Below are positions 1-8,547 of a stretch of 64,000 nucleotides of DNA, in pieces; positions within the stretch are counted from its first letter, which is position 1, and each line of letters begins with the position of its first letter. Source of the stretch: Azospirillum oryzae (GTDB lineage: Bacteria > Pseudomonadota > Alphaproteobacteria > Azospirillales > Azospirillaceae); assembly GCF_900177515.1 (NCBI RefSeq), contig NZ_FXAK01000010.1:555486-619485 (forward strand), written 5' to 3'. The translations under genes and the position numbers were made by a program. The notes beneath the pieces were generated by a model. That model was not told where the DNA came from, made no database searches, and saw nothing but the letters and a program-made list of their open reading frames with translations.

Positions 1-346
1 CGGGCGCGCGCTCAAGCCCCAGCGCCTGCAGGTCGGCGCGCAGGGCCGACAGCGGCCGGTCGGTCAGGAAGCCCGTGCGGTAGAAGGAGGCATAGGGCAC
101 CAGCTCGCCCTGGACGACGCCGATGAACAGCGCGTTGAACTCCCGCTCCGCCGCTTGGGCATCGGTCGCGCGGGCGCGGGCGGCCAGATCGTCGAAGGCG
201 CGGCCGATCGGCGTCGCATCGCCGGCAAGGCCGCCCAGCAGCGCAAGCAGGTCGGCGCCCGGTGGGGCGGCCAGTGTCAGCGCCAGCAGCCGGTAGACGT
301 CGGCGCGCAAACCATCCGCGCCGCTTTCCGGATCATGAACCGTCAT
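1..346 (-). CDS. TorD/DmsD-family molybdoenzyme chaperone (5' part only)
   Basis: The start codon is at 346 after a GGGAG ribosome site, and the reading frame runs off the left edge, so only about 115 N-terminal residues are visible. The stretch reading FNALFIGVVQGELVPYASFY, followed by RTGFLTDRPL, is the hallmark of the TorD-like cytoplasmic chaperones that hold molybdopterin oxidoreductases (TMAO/DMSO reductase, formate dehydrogenase) during cofactor insertion and Tat export. The enzyme partner is not in the window. Family assignment is by recognition of this motif; the specific client cannot be named. Confidence 0.75.
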   Translation of the reverse strand, partial: MTVHDPESGADGLRADVYRLLALTLAAPPGADLLALLGGLAGDATPIGRAFDDLAARARATDAQAAEREFNALFIGVVQGELVPYASFYRTGFLTDRPLSALRADLQALGLERAP

Positions 347-487
347 CACACTCCCGCAAACCGCTCCGGAATCCTGTTCGAATGCCATCACTGGCCCGAA
401 CATGGACAACGCCCGGCAGGACCAAAGGTTGCCTTCGCCGTTCGGGGCAACCCGGTCGGGCTCATCCCTTTTTCCCTGTCTGAGCGA

Positions 488-676
488 TCATTCCTGACGG
501 TCGGCCTGCGGTCGGCCGGAGAAGTTGCGGTGTTCGATCGACGCCTCCTCCCCCACCCGCGCGCCGCTTGAAGCGAAGGTCTCGTCGGCGCTGCGGGCGA
601 ACAGGCTCGGCAGGATCGCCCAGGCACCACCGGCCAGGACGAGGATGGCGACGAGCGCGGCGAGGAAGGCTTTCAT
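488..676 (-). CDS. Small single-pass membrane or secreted protein, unknown function
   Basis: A 62-residue protein starting at 676 with GGAG about ten bases upstream. Residues 1-25 form a hydrophobic segment that could be an uncleaved anchor or a signal peptide; the rest is polar. It faces away from nadA and shares the intergenic region with it. I recognise no family. The length, a plausible ribosome site and the hydrophobic N-terminus are the only support. Confidence 0.45.
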   Translation of the reverse strand: MKAFLAALVAILVLAGGAWAILPSLFARSADETFASSGARVGEEASIEHRNFSGRPQADRQE

Positions 677-804
677 CGGCTGAACTCCGGACAGCACTGA
701 CCGGGGCGAGGCCACGCTGCCGACCTCGCCCACGCCATACACAACGCCGCCCGCGCCGGATTGTTTCCATTCCATCTTTTCCGCCCGATCTTTTCCGCTT
801 GATA

Positions 805-819
805 TGCTCTTATAGAGCA
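805..819. promoter_or_regulatory. Palindromic operator candidate upstream of nadA
   Basis: TGCTCTTATAGAGCA is a perfect odd-centred 15-base inverted repeat 43 bases before the nadA start, inside an AT-rich patch with a -10-like TATAGA. Alphaproteobacterial nadABC operons are known to be controlled by a repressor (NadQ type) binding a palindrome. Assigning this site to that regulator is inference. Confidence 0.45.
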
Positions 820-861
820 CATATGGTTTTACTCAGAACGAGCATAGAGCGGAGCACACCG

Positions 862-1872
862 ATGCCCGAGGTCGCCGAACTCGCCTACACCCCCGCCGTC
901 GCTGCGGCGACCGCGCCGATCTACGACCGGATGAAGCGCGTCGTGCCGGCCATCGAATGGCCCTTCCACGCGCCGCTGGTCCACGCCATCAACGAGCTGA
1001 AGCGCGAACGCAACGCCGTCATCCTGGCGCACAACTACCAGACGCCGGAGATCTTCCACGGCGTGGCCGACATCGTCGGCGACAGCCTGGCGCTGGCCGC
1101 CAAGGCGACGCAAACCGACGCCGACGTCATCGTTCTGGCGGGCGTTCATTTCATGGCGGAGACGGCGAAGCTGCTGAACCCGGCCAAGACGGTGCTGATC
1201 CCCAGCCGCAACGCCGGCTGCTCGCTGGCCGACAGCATCACCGCCGCCGACGTGCGGCTCCTGCGCGAGGCGCATCCCGGCGTGCCGGTGGTCGCCTACG
1301 TCAACACCTCGGCCGAGGTGAAGGCGGAGGTCGACATCTGCTGCACCTCCGGCAACGCGGTGGAGGTGGTGGAATCGCTGGGCGTCGACCGGGTGATCTT
1401 CTTGCCCGACGAATATCTGGCGAAGTACGTCGCGACCCAGACCAAGGTCGAGATCATCGCCTGGAAGGGCCATTGCGAGGTGCATGAGCGCTTCACCGGC
1501 GCCGAGATCGAGGATTTCCGCCGCCGTTTCGACCGGCTGACCGTGATCGCCCACCCGGAATGCCCGCCCGACGTGCTGGAGGCCGCCGATTTCGTCGGCT
1601 CCACCGCCCGGATGATCGACTTCGTCGGCTCGGAGAAGCCGCCGCGGGTGCTGATGGTCACCGAATGCTCGATGAGCGACAACGTCGCCGCCGCCTCGCC
1701 CGAGACGGAGTTCGTGCGCCCCTGCAACCTGTGCCCGCACATGAAGACGGTGACCCTGTCGGGCATCCTGGAGTCGCTGCAGACCCTGGAACCGCGCGTC
1801 GAGATCCCCGACGCGCTCGCCGCCCGCGCCCGCCGCTCCGTGGAACGCATGCTGGCGGTGAAGCCGAAGTGA
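862..1872 (+). CDS. nadA: Quinolinate synthase A
   Basis: 336 residues. Condenses iminoaspartate (from NadB) with dihydroxyacetone phosphate to quinolinate in the cytoplasm, the second step of de novo NAD synthesis. Three cysteines expected to hold the 4Fe-4S cluster are in place: Cys120 (NAGCSLAD), Cys205 (GHCEVH) and Cys291 (CNLCPHMK). The ATG at 862 is chosen over longer upstream extensions because conserved sequence begins just after it and a GGAG lies at 851-854. First gene of nadA-nadB-nadC, preceded by a palindromic operator candidate. Nothing is missing. Confidence 0.95.
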   Translation: MPEVAELAYTPAVAAATAPIYDRMKRVVPAIEWPFHAPLVHAINELKRERNAVILAHNYQTPEIFHGVADIVGDSLALAAKATQTDADVIVLAGVHFMAETAKLLNPAKTVLIPSRNAGCSLADSITAADVRLLREAHPGVPVVAYVNTSAEVKAEVDICCTSGNAVEVVESLGVDRVIFLPDEYLAKYVATQTKVEIIAWKGHCEVHERFTGAEIEDFRRRFDRLTVIAHPECPPDVLEAADFVGSTARMIDFVGSEKPPRVLMVTECSMSDNVAAASPETEFVRPCNLCPHMKTVTLSGILESLQTLEPRVEIPDALAARARRSVERMLAVKPK

Positions 1873-1883
1873 GTGCGTAGAAA

Positions 1884-2040
1884 AGCCCTCTCCCGCCCCG
1901 GGAGAGGGAGGGGACCCGCGCCAAAGGCGCGGGGAGGGTGAGGGGTCATCCAAACATGGATTTCTGATCCTCGCCTCGCCCCTCACCCTTCCCATGCTGC
2001 GCATGGGCCCCTTCCCTCTCCCGGGGCGGGAGAGGGAGAG
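1884..2040. repeat. Inverted-repeat element between nadA and nadB
   Basis: CCCTCTCCCGCCCCGGGAGAGGGAG at the left and a matching CCCTCTCCCGGGGCGGGAGAGGGAG at the right bracket GC-rich sequence with a CATGCTGCGCATG palindrome. Similar CCCTCTCC/GGAGAGGG modules recur near 9.2, 30.9 and 34.7 kb, so this is a dispersed intergenic repeat family. It lies inside the nad operon and could fold into strong hairpins in the mRNA. Confidence 0.7.
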
Positions 2041-2053
2041 TCAGGAGTCCCCC

Positions 2054-3703
2054 ATGACCTCCAGCACGCCTTACGATGTCCGCGATGCCGAGGTGATCGT
2101 CGTCGGTTCCGGCCTTGCCGGCATGACCGCCGCCCTGCAACTGGCCCCGCGCGCCGTCACCCTCATCACCAAGACCGCCGGTTTGCCCGGCGGCTCCAGC
2201 CTCTATGCCCAGGGCGGCATCGCCGCCGCCGTCGGCCCAGGCGACCGGCCGGAGGACCATGCCGCCGACACCGTCGCCGCCGGGGCCGGTCTGGTCGACG
2301 CCACGATGGCGACCCTGCTGACCCGCGACGGCGCCGCCCTGGTCCGCCGCCTGCTGGAGAACGGCCTGCCCTTCGACCGCGCCGCCGACGGCTCGCCGCT
2401 GCTGGGCCGCGAGGCCGCGCATGGCGCCGCCCGCATCGTCCATGCCGGGGGTGACGCCACCGGGCGAACGCTGGTCACCGCCCTGGCCGAGCGCCTGCGC
2501 GCCACCCCCTCGGTGCGGGTGGAGACCGACGCCTTCGCCGTCGATCTCGTCCTCCGCAACGGCCGGGTCTGCGGCCTGCTGGCCTGCCATCCGGAGGGTT
2601 GGGTGCTGCACCGCGCCCCGCGTGTGATCCTGGCGACCGGCGGCATCGGCGCCACCTTCGCCCGCACCACCAACCCGGCGGAGGCCACCGGCGACGGCCT
2701 CGCCATTGCCGCGCGGGCCGGCGCCCGGCTGGCCGACCTGGAGTTCGTGCAGTTCCACCCCACCGCGCTGGCCGTCGATGCCGACCCGGTGCCGCTGCTG
2801 ACCGAGGCGCTGCGCGGCGCCGGCGCCCTCCTGCTCGACCACGCCGGCCACCGCTTCATGCCCGACGAGCATCCGCTGGCCGAACTGGCGCCGCGCGACG
2901 TGGTCGCCCGCGCCATCGGCCGGCGCGTCGCGGCGGGGGAGCCGGTGTTCCTCGACCTGCGCCCGGCGCTGGCTGCCAAGCCGGACGGCTTCCCCACCGT
3001 GCTGGCGCTCTGCGCCGAGCATGGGCTGGATCCCTTCGCCGAGCCGATGCCGGTGGCGCCCGCCGCCCACTACCACATGGGCGGGGTGGTGACCGACGCC
3101 GACGGGCGCACCAGCCTGGAGGGGTTGTGGGCCTGCGGCGAGGTCGCCTGCACCGGCGTCCACGGCGCCAACCGCCTTGCCAGCAATTCCCTGCTGGAGG
3201 CGCTGGTCTTCGGCGCCCGCGTCGCCCGCGACGTGGCGGAGCGCTCCCTGGCGCCGCTGCCGCCCTTCGCCCTGCCCCGCCCGCCGGCGGTCGCCGCCGA
3301 CGTCAGCCATATCCTGCTCGACGCCATTGGGGCGGAGGCGCGCAGCGCGCTCTATGACGGCGCCGGGCTGGTCCGCGACGGTCTGGGCCTGCTGGCCGCC
3401 CGGCGCAAGCTCGACCGACTGGCGGCGGCACTCGACATGCTCCGCTGCGAGGGGGATGACGCCCACGAAGAGGCCAAAGCCCCGCCGGAGATCGTCCGCC
3501 AATGGGGCGAGGCGCGCAACCGGCTGCTGGTCGGCCGGCTGGTCGTCCATGCCGCGCTGGCGCGGGAGGAAAGCCGCGGCGCCCATTGCCGCAGCGACCA
3601 TCCCCTGCCCAATCCGGCCTTCACCCGCCGCACCCTGACCCTCAGCGAACTGGCCGGCACCGCCGGTCCCCTGTCCGGAGACGCCGCATGCTGCATCCTC
3701 TGA
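2054..3703 (+). CDS. nadB: L-aspartate oxidase
   Basis: 549 residues. FAD enzyme that oxidises L-aspartate to iminoaspartate for NadA. The N-terminal dinucleotide-binding motif GSGLAG is at residues 18-23, GGSSLYAQGGIAAA follows, and GANRLASNSLLEALVFG closes the flavoprotein domain; the helical C-terminal domain of the succinate dehydrogenase/aspartate oxidase family follows. The start at 2054 has AGGAG seven bases upstream. The 3' end overlaps nadC by 16 bases, so the two are translationally linked. Typical length for the family. Confidence 0.94.
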   Translation: MTSSTPYDVRDAEVIVVGSGLAGMTAALQLAPRAVTLITKTAGLPGGSSLYAQGGIAAAVGPGDRPEDHAADTVAAGAGLVDATMATLLTRDGAALVRRLLENGLPFDRAADGSPLLGREAAHGAARIVHAGGDATGRTLVTALAERLRATPSVRVETDAFAVDLVLRNGRVCGLLACHPEGWVLHRAPRVILATGGIGATFARTTNPAEATGDGLAIAARAGARLADLEFVQFHPTALAVDADPVPLLTEALRGAGALLLDHAGHRFMPDEHPLAELAPRDVVARAIGRRVAAGEPVFLDLRPALAAKPDGFPTVLALCAEHGLDPFAEPMPVAPAAHYHMGGVVTDADGRTSLEGLWACGEVACTGVHGANRLASNSLLEALVFGARVARDVAERSLAPLPPFALPRPPAVAADVSHILLDAIGAEARSALYDGAGLVRDGLGLLAARRKLDRLAAALDMLRCEGDDAHEEAKAPPEIVRQWGEARNRLLVGRLVVHAALAREESRGAHCRSDHPLPNPAFTRRTLTLSELAGTAGPLSGDAACCIL

Positions 3704-4521
3704 CCGTCGAGCCCATCGTCCGCGCCGCCCTGGTGGAGGATCTGGGCCGGGCCGGCGACATCACCACCGACAGCATCATCCCGGCCGATGCAATGGCGAC
3801 CGCCCGCATCGCCGCCCGCAAGGACGGCCGCGTCGCCGGGCTGGAGGCGGCACTGATCGCCTTCCGCCTGCTCGATCCGGCCATCTCGGTGACGGTGGAG
3901 CGCGCCGACGGCGACGACGTGGCGCCCGGCGGCACCATCGCCAGCCTGACCGGCAAGGCCCGCGCCCTGCTGACGGCGGAGCGCACGGCGCTGAACCTGA
4001 TGGGCCGGCTGTCCGGCATCGCCACCGCCACCCGTTCCCTGGTCCGCGAGGTGGAAGGCACCAACGCCCGCATCGTCTGCACCCGCAAGACTACCCCCGG
4101 CCTGCGCGTTCTGGAAAAGCATGCGGTGAAGCTGGGCGGCGGCTTCAACCACCGCTTCGGGCTGGATGACGCCGTCCTCATCAAGGACAACCACATCGCC
4201 GTCGCCGGCGGCGTGCGCCCGGCGGTGGAGCGGGTCCGCGCCGCCATCGGCCACATGGTGAAGGTGGAGGTGGAGGTCGACACGCTCGACCAGCTCGACG
4301 AACTGCTGGGCCTGCCGGTCGATGTCGTGCTGCTCGACAATATGGACCCGGAGACGCTGCGCCGCGCCGTGCGGATGGTCGACGGCCGCCTGCTGACCGA
4401 GGCGTCGGGCAACGTCACGCTCGCCACCGTCCGCGCCATCGCGGAGACCGGCGTCGACATGATCAGCTGCGGCTGGCTGACCCACAGCGCCCCGAACCTG
4501 GATCTGGGGCTGGATATGTGA
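3688..4521 (+). CDS. nadC: Quinolinate phosphoribosyltransferase (nicotinate-nucleotide pyrophosphorylase)
   Basis: 277 residues. Converts quinolinate and PRPP to nicotinate mononucleotide, CO2 and PPi, completing the de novo branch begun by NadB and NadA. RKTTPGLR and HRFGLDDAVLIKDNHI, both substrate-binding signatures of the family, are visible, as is the C-terminal SGNV/SCGWLTHSAP barrel end. The ATG at 3688 lies inside the end of nadB. A strong hairpin terminator follows at 4535. Confidence 0.95.
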   Translation: MLHPLTVEPIVRAALVEDLGRAGDITTDSIIPADAMATARIAARKDGRVAGLEAALIAFRLLDPAISVTVERADGDDVAPGGTIASLTGKARALLTAERTALNLMGRLSGIATATRSLVREVEGTNARIVCTRKTTPGLRVLEKHAVKLGGGFNHRFGLDDAVLIKDNHIAVAGGVRPAVERVRAAIGHMVKVEVEVDTLDQLDELLGLPVDVVLLDNMDPETLRRAVRMVDGRLLTEASGNVTLATVRAIAETGVDMISCGWLTHSAPNLDLGLDM

Positions 4522-4534
4522 GGGTGCGGAAATC

Positions 4535-4576
4535 AAAAAGCCCCTTCTTCCATTGAAAGGAAGAAGGGGCTTTTTT
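4535..4576. terminator. Bidirectional intrinsic terminator between nadC and the carbonic-anhydrase-like gene
   Basis: AAAAAGCCCCTTCTTCC, a 7-base loop, then GGAAGAAGGGGCTTTTTT. The A-run and T-run make it work in both directions, serving the convergent nadC and the minus-strand gene at 4587. Confidence 0.92.
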
Positions 4577-4586
4577 CTGAACCGGC

Positions 4587-5141
4587 TTACGCCGCCAGCT
4601 TCTCGACGTTGCCGTCCAGGCCCATCAGCAGCAGTTCGACCTCGAGGTCCGGGTGGCGTTCCTTGACCATCGCCTTCAGCTTGGTCAGGTACTGGCCATG
4701 CACTTCGGCCTCCTTGGCCGGATCGGGCGACAGGTCCATGCCGAGGAAGACCTTGTAGGCGCCGCAGTCGCGGTGATCCATGACGATCACGCGCTTGATG
4801 TGATGCAATTCCTTGGCGACCGCGACATGGTCCCAGAAGGCCTCGCCCCAGGCGGGCTTCTTCTCGGTCAGCGCGCCCAGGCTGGCGCCGGCCAGGATGA
4901 CGTGGTCGTAGTTCGCCTGCATGTTTCGGGCGTTCATGTAGCCGGCGACATGGCCCATCAGGCGATAATCCATGCAGGACAGCAGAAGCGTGTCGACGCT
5001 GCCGGCCAGCGCCGGACGGCTCATCATCATCGGCGCCATCAGCGTCACGCCGGCACCCAGCGTCGCCAGCTTCAGGAACCCGCGGCGCGAGCTGTGTTCG
5101 CCCTGGCAGCAGCCATGGTGATGACCGGTCGAATGATCCAT
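4587..5141 (-). CDS. Tat-exported beta-carbonic-anhydrase-like protein
   Basis: 184 residues. The N-terminus is His-rich (HSTGHHHGCC), then carries a twin-arginine signal SRRGFLKLA with a hydrophobic stretch ending near PALA, implying export of the folded protein. The mature part has SCMDYRL (C-x-D-x-R) and HRDC, the Cys, His and Cys zinc ligands and Asp/Arg dyad of beta-class carbonic anhydrases. It is shorter than most family members. The start has GGGAGGG upstream. Carbonic anhydrase activity is inferred from the ligands; another zinc-dependent role in the periplasm is possible. Confidence 0.75.
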   Translation of the reverse strand: MDHSTGHHHGCCQGEHSSRRGFLKLATLGAGVTLMAPMMMSRPALAGSVDTLLLSCMDYRLMGHVAGYMNARNMQANYDHVILAGASLGALTEKKPAWGEAFWDHVAVAKELHHIKRVIVMDHRDCGAYKVFLGMDLSPDPAKEAEVHGQYLTKLKAMVKERHPDLEVELLLMGLDGNVEKLAA

Positions 5142-5325
5142 TGTGCCCTCCCAACACGCCCCGAACCCGTATCGGGGGTTTCACGCGCGATGGTGGCGGA
5201 TAAGTATTAAAAATTCCAATACACGGGCTTCCACGGTACGGAAAAGCAATAAAAGCATGCGCTGTGGTATTTTTCGGATAGATCGCCCCACAACCGGATT
5301 TCATTCCATTTCCGAACGGAAAAAG

Positions 5326-5359
5326 AAAACGGGCCGCCCCGGTCAGGGGCGGCCCGTTT
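5326..5359 (-). terminator. Intrinsic terminator of the small secreted-protein gene
   Basis: Stem ACGGGCCGCCCC/GGGGCGGCCCGT with loop GGTCA, A-run on the left (T-run on the minus strand). It lies 38 bases beyond the stop of the minus-strand gene ending at 5397. Confidence 0.8.
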
Positions 5360-5396
5360 CCATACATGGATGTTCCTGGTCGTCAGCGTTCGGCCG

Positions 5397-5576
5397 TCAC
5401 CCGCCGCGCGTGGTGCTGGGCGCCGGCGTGCCGGTCGACCCGACGGTGCTGGAGGCCGGCGGCGGCGATGCGCTCGCGCTGTGGTTGGGCGAACAGTCCG
5501 CGTTGGCGATCCCAGCCGTCAGGAGAGTGGCGAGACCGAACAAAGCGGCGACAACCGGACTGGCTCCATGAGACAT
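5397..5576 (-). CDS. Small secreted Ser/Pro/Thr-rich protein
   Basis: 59 residues. The start at 5576 follows AAAGGAGGTGATCC, a near-complete match to the 16S rRNA anti-Shine-Dalgarno, and a strong terminator follows the stop, so this is a deliberate transcription unit. Residues 1-26 look like a Sec signal peptide with cleavage after ANA; the mature part is about 33 residues, rich in Ser, Pro and Thr with one cysteine. No family recognised; secretion is inferred. Confidence 0.65.
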   Translation of the reverse strand: MSHGASPVVAALFGLATLLTAGIANADCSPNHSASASPPPASSTVGSTGTPAPSTTRGG

Positions 5577-5709
5577 TGGATCACCTCCTTTCTGAAACGT
5601 TGCGACCACCAACAGATTGACACAGTGCAGCGCTCGGTCAATGGCCGATTCGAAGATTGATGACGCCGTCTCCCAATGGAACAGGTTCGGACCTTGACCT
5701 TGAGCAGTA

Positions 5710-6882
5710 TTATCGGGTTTCCAGCAGTCCGCTCATCGTCGCGAACAGTTCGGACTTCGCTTCGAAGCCGACGCCGGGCAGGTCGGGCAGGCGCACCCGG
5801 CCATCCTCGACTGCGATACCGTCGGCGAAACCGCAGAAGGGCTTGAAGACGTCGGGGTAGGATTCATTGCCGCCCAAATGCAGGCCGGCGGCGATGTTCA
5901 GCGACATCTGGTGCCCGCCATGCGGCACCACCCGGCGGCTGGACCAGCCATTGTCCTTCAGCATGTCCAGCGTGCGCAGATACTCCACCAGCCCATAGCT
6001 CAGCGCGCAGTCGAACTGCAGCCAGTCGCGGTCGGCCCGCATGCCGCCATGGCGGATCAGGTTGCGGGCGTCCTGGTGGGAGAACAGATTCTCGCCGGTC
6101 GCCATCGGGCGGTCATAGTGGTTGACGAGTTCGGCCTGCAGCGCATAGTCCAGCGGATCGCCGGCCTCCTCGTACCAGAACAGGCCATAGGGCTTCAGCG
6201 CCTCCGCATACTTGATGGCGGTGTCGAGGTCGAAGCGGCCGTTGGCGTCGACGCACAGGTTCTCGCCCGATCCCACCACCTCCAGCACCGCGTCGATGCG
6301 CCGCAGATCCTCCGCCAGCGGGGCGCCGCCGATCTTCATCTTCACGACCTTGTAGCCGCGATCACGGTAGCTGCGCATCTCGTCCTGCAGCGCCGTCACA
6401 TCCTTGCCGGGATAGTAATAGCCGCCCGCCGCATAGACCCACACGCTGTCGTCGGCCACCCCGCCGCGGAAGCGGTCGGCCAGCAGGCGGTAGAGCGGCA
6501 CGCCGGCGATCTTCGCCACCGCATCCCACACCGCCATGTCGATGGTGCCGACGGCGACGGAACGCTCGCCATGACCGCCCGGCTTCTCGTTGGTCATCAG
6601 CCGCGCCCAGATGCGGAACGGGTCCAGGTTCTCGCCGCTGTCGTCAAGCAGGCTGTCAGGCGCCGCCGACATCAGCCGGGGAATGAAGCGCTCGCGCAGC
6701 AGCCCGCCCGCGGCATAGCGGCCGTTCGAATTGAAGCCGTAGCCGATCACCGGCTTGCCGTCGCGCACCACATCGGTGACCACCGCGACGACGCTGCAGG
6801 TCATCTGGCTGAAATCGATGAAGGCGTTGGCGATGTCGGACTTGATGCCGGCGGTCTGCTCGCGGATTTCGACGATGCGCAT
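5710..6882 (-). CDS. tarD: D(-)-tartrate dehydratase, enolase superfamily
   Basis: 390 residues, mandelate racemase/muconate-lactonising type. It closely resembles the Bradyrhizobium TarD dehydratase that converts D-tartrate to oxaloacetate: ANAFIDFSQMT near the N-terminus, GYGFNSNGRYA, KPGGHGERSVAVGTIDMAVW, VVKMKIGG (KxK base), VDANGRF and EE (metal ligands), and VPHGGHQMSLN with the second catalytic base. The start at 6882 follows AAGGGGAA. Divergently transcribed from the LysR gene at 7062, which is the obvious candidate regulator. Substrate is inferred from similarity recalled for TarD. Confidence 0.85.
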   Translation of the reverse strand: MRIVEIREQTAGIKSDIANAFIDFSQMTCSVVAVVTDVVRDGKPVIGYGFNSNGRYAAGGLLRERFIPRLMSAAPDSLLDDSGENLDPFRIWARLMTNEKPGGHGERSVAVGTIDMAVWDAVAKIAGVPLYRLLADRFRGGVADDSVWVYAAGGYYYPGKDVTALQDEMRSYRDRGYKVVKMKIGGAPLAEDLRRIDAVLEVVGSGENLCVDANGRFDLDTAIKYAEALKPYGLFWYEEAGDPLDYALQAELVNHYDRPMATGENLFSHQDARNLIRHGGMRADRDWLQFDCALSYGLVEYLRTLDMLKDNGWSSRRVVPHGGHQMSLNIAAGLHLGGNESYPDVFKPFCGFADGIAVEDGRVRLPDLPGVGFEAKSELFATMSGLLETR

Positions 6883-7061
6883 GGCGGTTCCCCTTGCAGC
6901 GTGGTGGCGCGTTTCGTGCCGGCACTGTAGGGATGATGCGGGCGGCCGGGCCAATGCCAAGGTCGGAACGCATCATGCGGGTTCGGCATAGGCGGCGGGA
7001 AACCGGCCCGGCAGACGTGACGAAAATCCCGCGACGAAGATTCCGTGACGAAGATTGGCCG

Positions 7062-8054
7062 ATGGAACTCTCCTGGCTCGACGATTTCCTGGCGCTGGTG
7101 GATTGCGGCAATTTCTCCCGCGCCGCCGACGCGCGCCACCTGACCCAGCCGGCCTTCAGCCGCCGCATCCGCGCGCTGGAGGATTGGGCCGGCACCCCGC
7201 TGTTCGACCGCAGCGCCCAGCCGGTGACGCTGACGGAGGCCGGGCGCCGTTTCCGCCCCTTCGCCGACGAGACCGTGCGCCGCCTGCTGCAGGGCCGCGA
7301 GGAGGCCCGGCTCGCCGCCCAGTCGGAGGCCGCGACCCTGCGCTTCGCCGCCACCCACGCGCTGTCGCTGACCTTCTTCCCCTCCTGGCTGCGGGCGCTG
7401 GAGGCGCGGGCGCGGCTGGGCGCCATCACCCTGTCGTCCGACAGCATGGAGGCCTGCGAGCGGCTGATGCTGGCTGGACAGGCGCAGTTCCTGCTCTGCC
7501 ATGCCCACCCGGCGGCGTCCGGCCGGCTGGATGCGGAATCCTTCCGCTCCGTCGTCGTCGGCGGTGACCGGCTGCTGGCGGTGACCGCCCCCGATGCCGC
7601 CGGCCGGCCGCGCCATCTGCTGGCGGACGGTCAGGACGCGCCGCTGCCGCACCTGTCCTACAGCCGCGAATCCGGCATGGGCCGCATCCTGGAGGCGGTG
7701 CGGGCGGTGCAGCCGTTGCCCGCGGCGCTCGACACCGTCTTCACCTCCCACCTCGCGGCGGTACTGCGCACGCTGGCGCGCGACGGGCGGGGGGTGGCCT
7801 GGCTGCCGGAAAGCCTGATCGCCGAGGATCTGGCGCGCGGCTCCGTGGTTCGCGCCGGGGTGCCGACCGGCGACGAGCGCTGGACCGTGCCGGTGCAGAT
7901 CCGGCTGGTCCGCCCTCGTGCCCGCCAGAGCAAGGCGGCCGAAAGCTTCTGGACGCTGGCGGTCGAAGCCGCCCTGTGGCGCAATGCCGAGTCGCCGGCG
8001 GAGACCTCAGCCCCGGTTGCCGGAGCGGAGCCGGTGACGGAAAAAGAGTTGTGA
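7062..8054 (+). CDS. LysR-family transcriptional regulator, HypT-like
   Basis: 330 residues. Residues 1-60 hold the winged helix-turn-helix (NFSRAADARHLTQPAFSRRI). The effector domain contains HLSYSRESGMGRIL and GRGVAWLPESLI, which resemble E. coli HypT (YjiE) rather than the generic family. Starts 180 bases from the divergent tarD start, so control of tartrate use is plausible by position; a HypT-like oxidant response is the alternative. The ATG at 7062 begins at the conserved W-x-x-F-L motif; longer starts would add a basic, unconserved leader. Confidence 0.8.
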   Translation: MELSWLDDFLALVDCGNFSRAADARHLTQPAFSRRIRALEDWAGTPLFDRSAQPVTLTEAGRRFRPFADETVRRLLQGREEARLAAQSEAATLRFAATHALSLTFFPSWLRALEARARLGAITLSSDSMEACERLMLAGQAQFLLCHAHPAASGRLDAESFRSVVVGGDRLLAVTAPDAAGRPRHLLADGQDAPLPHLSYSRESGMGRILEAVRAVQPLPAALDTVFTSHLAAVLRTLARDGRGVAWLPESLIAEDLARGSVVRAGVPTGDERWTVPVQIRLVRPRARQSKAAESFWTLAVEAALWRNAESPAETSAPVAGAEPVTEKEL

Positions 8055-8201
8055 CCGTTTGACCGCAAGTCACTTTGATCGTTGACATTCTCGACAAAGG
8101 CCTTCCAACCGCGCGATTTCGCTGGCACTAACCCTTCCGATCAGGCAAAATTTGCCTAGTTGGTTTTAGGATGCGTCGCATCAGCGACCGGAGGAACGAT
8201 C

Positions 8202-8432
8202 ATGGGCGTCAGCAGCATCGGTGGTATCGGCGGCTATCAGCAGCAGCCCTACGTCACCCCGCTCAGCAGCGGCCCGGCCGCGGCGCAGCGGTCCACCTCC
8301 CCCGTCGAATCCGCGCAGGAAGACCAGACCGAGCGCACCCGCCGCCAGCAGGAGGCGCAGACGGTCCAGAGCGGTTCCAGCGGCGGCAACACCACCCCCA
8401 CCCGCGGCCAGAATCTCAATATCTCGGTCTGA
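8202..8432 (+). CDS. Small Gln/Ser-rich protein, unknown function
   Basis: 76 residues with a strong GGAGGAACG ribosome site. Gly-rich N-terminus (SSIGGIGGYQQQPY) followed by charged, Gln-rich and Asn/Ser-rich sequence; no membrane segment. It precedes the FlaG-like gene and the fliJ-fliI pair, so a flagellar connection is possible by position only. Confidence 0.5.
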   Translation: MGVSSIGGIGGYQQQPYVTPLSSGPAAAQRSTSPVESAQEDQTERTRRQQEAQTVQSGSSGGNTTPTRGQNLNISV

Positions 8433-8547
8433 ACCGGATCGGGTCGGGTAGCGGGAACGGCTGGGAGAGCGAAGCGGGACGGCACCCGGCGGGGGACCGT
8501 CTCAACGGCAACGCCTGGAATGCGGGCAAGAAGCGCGGGAGGCACCG

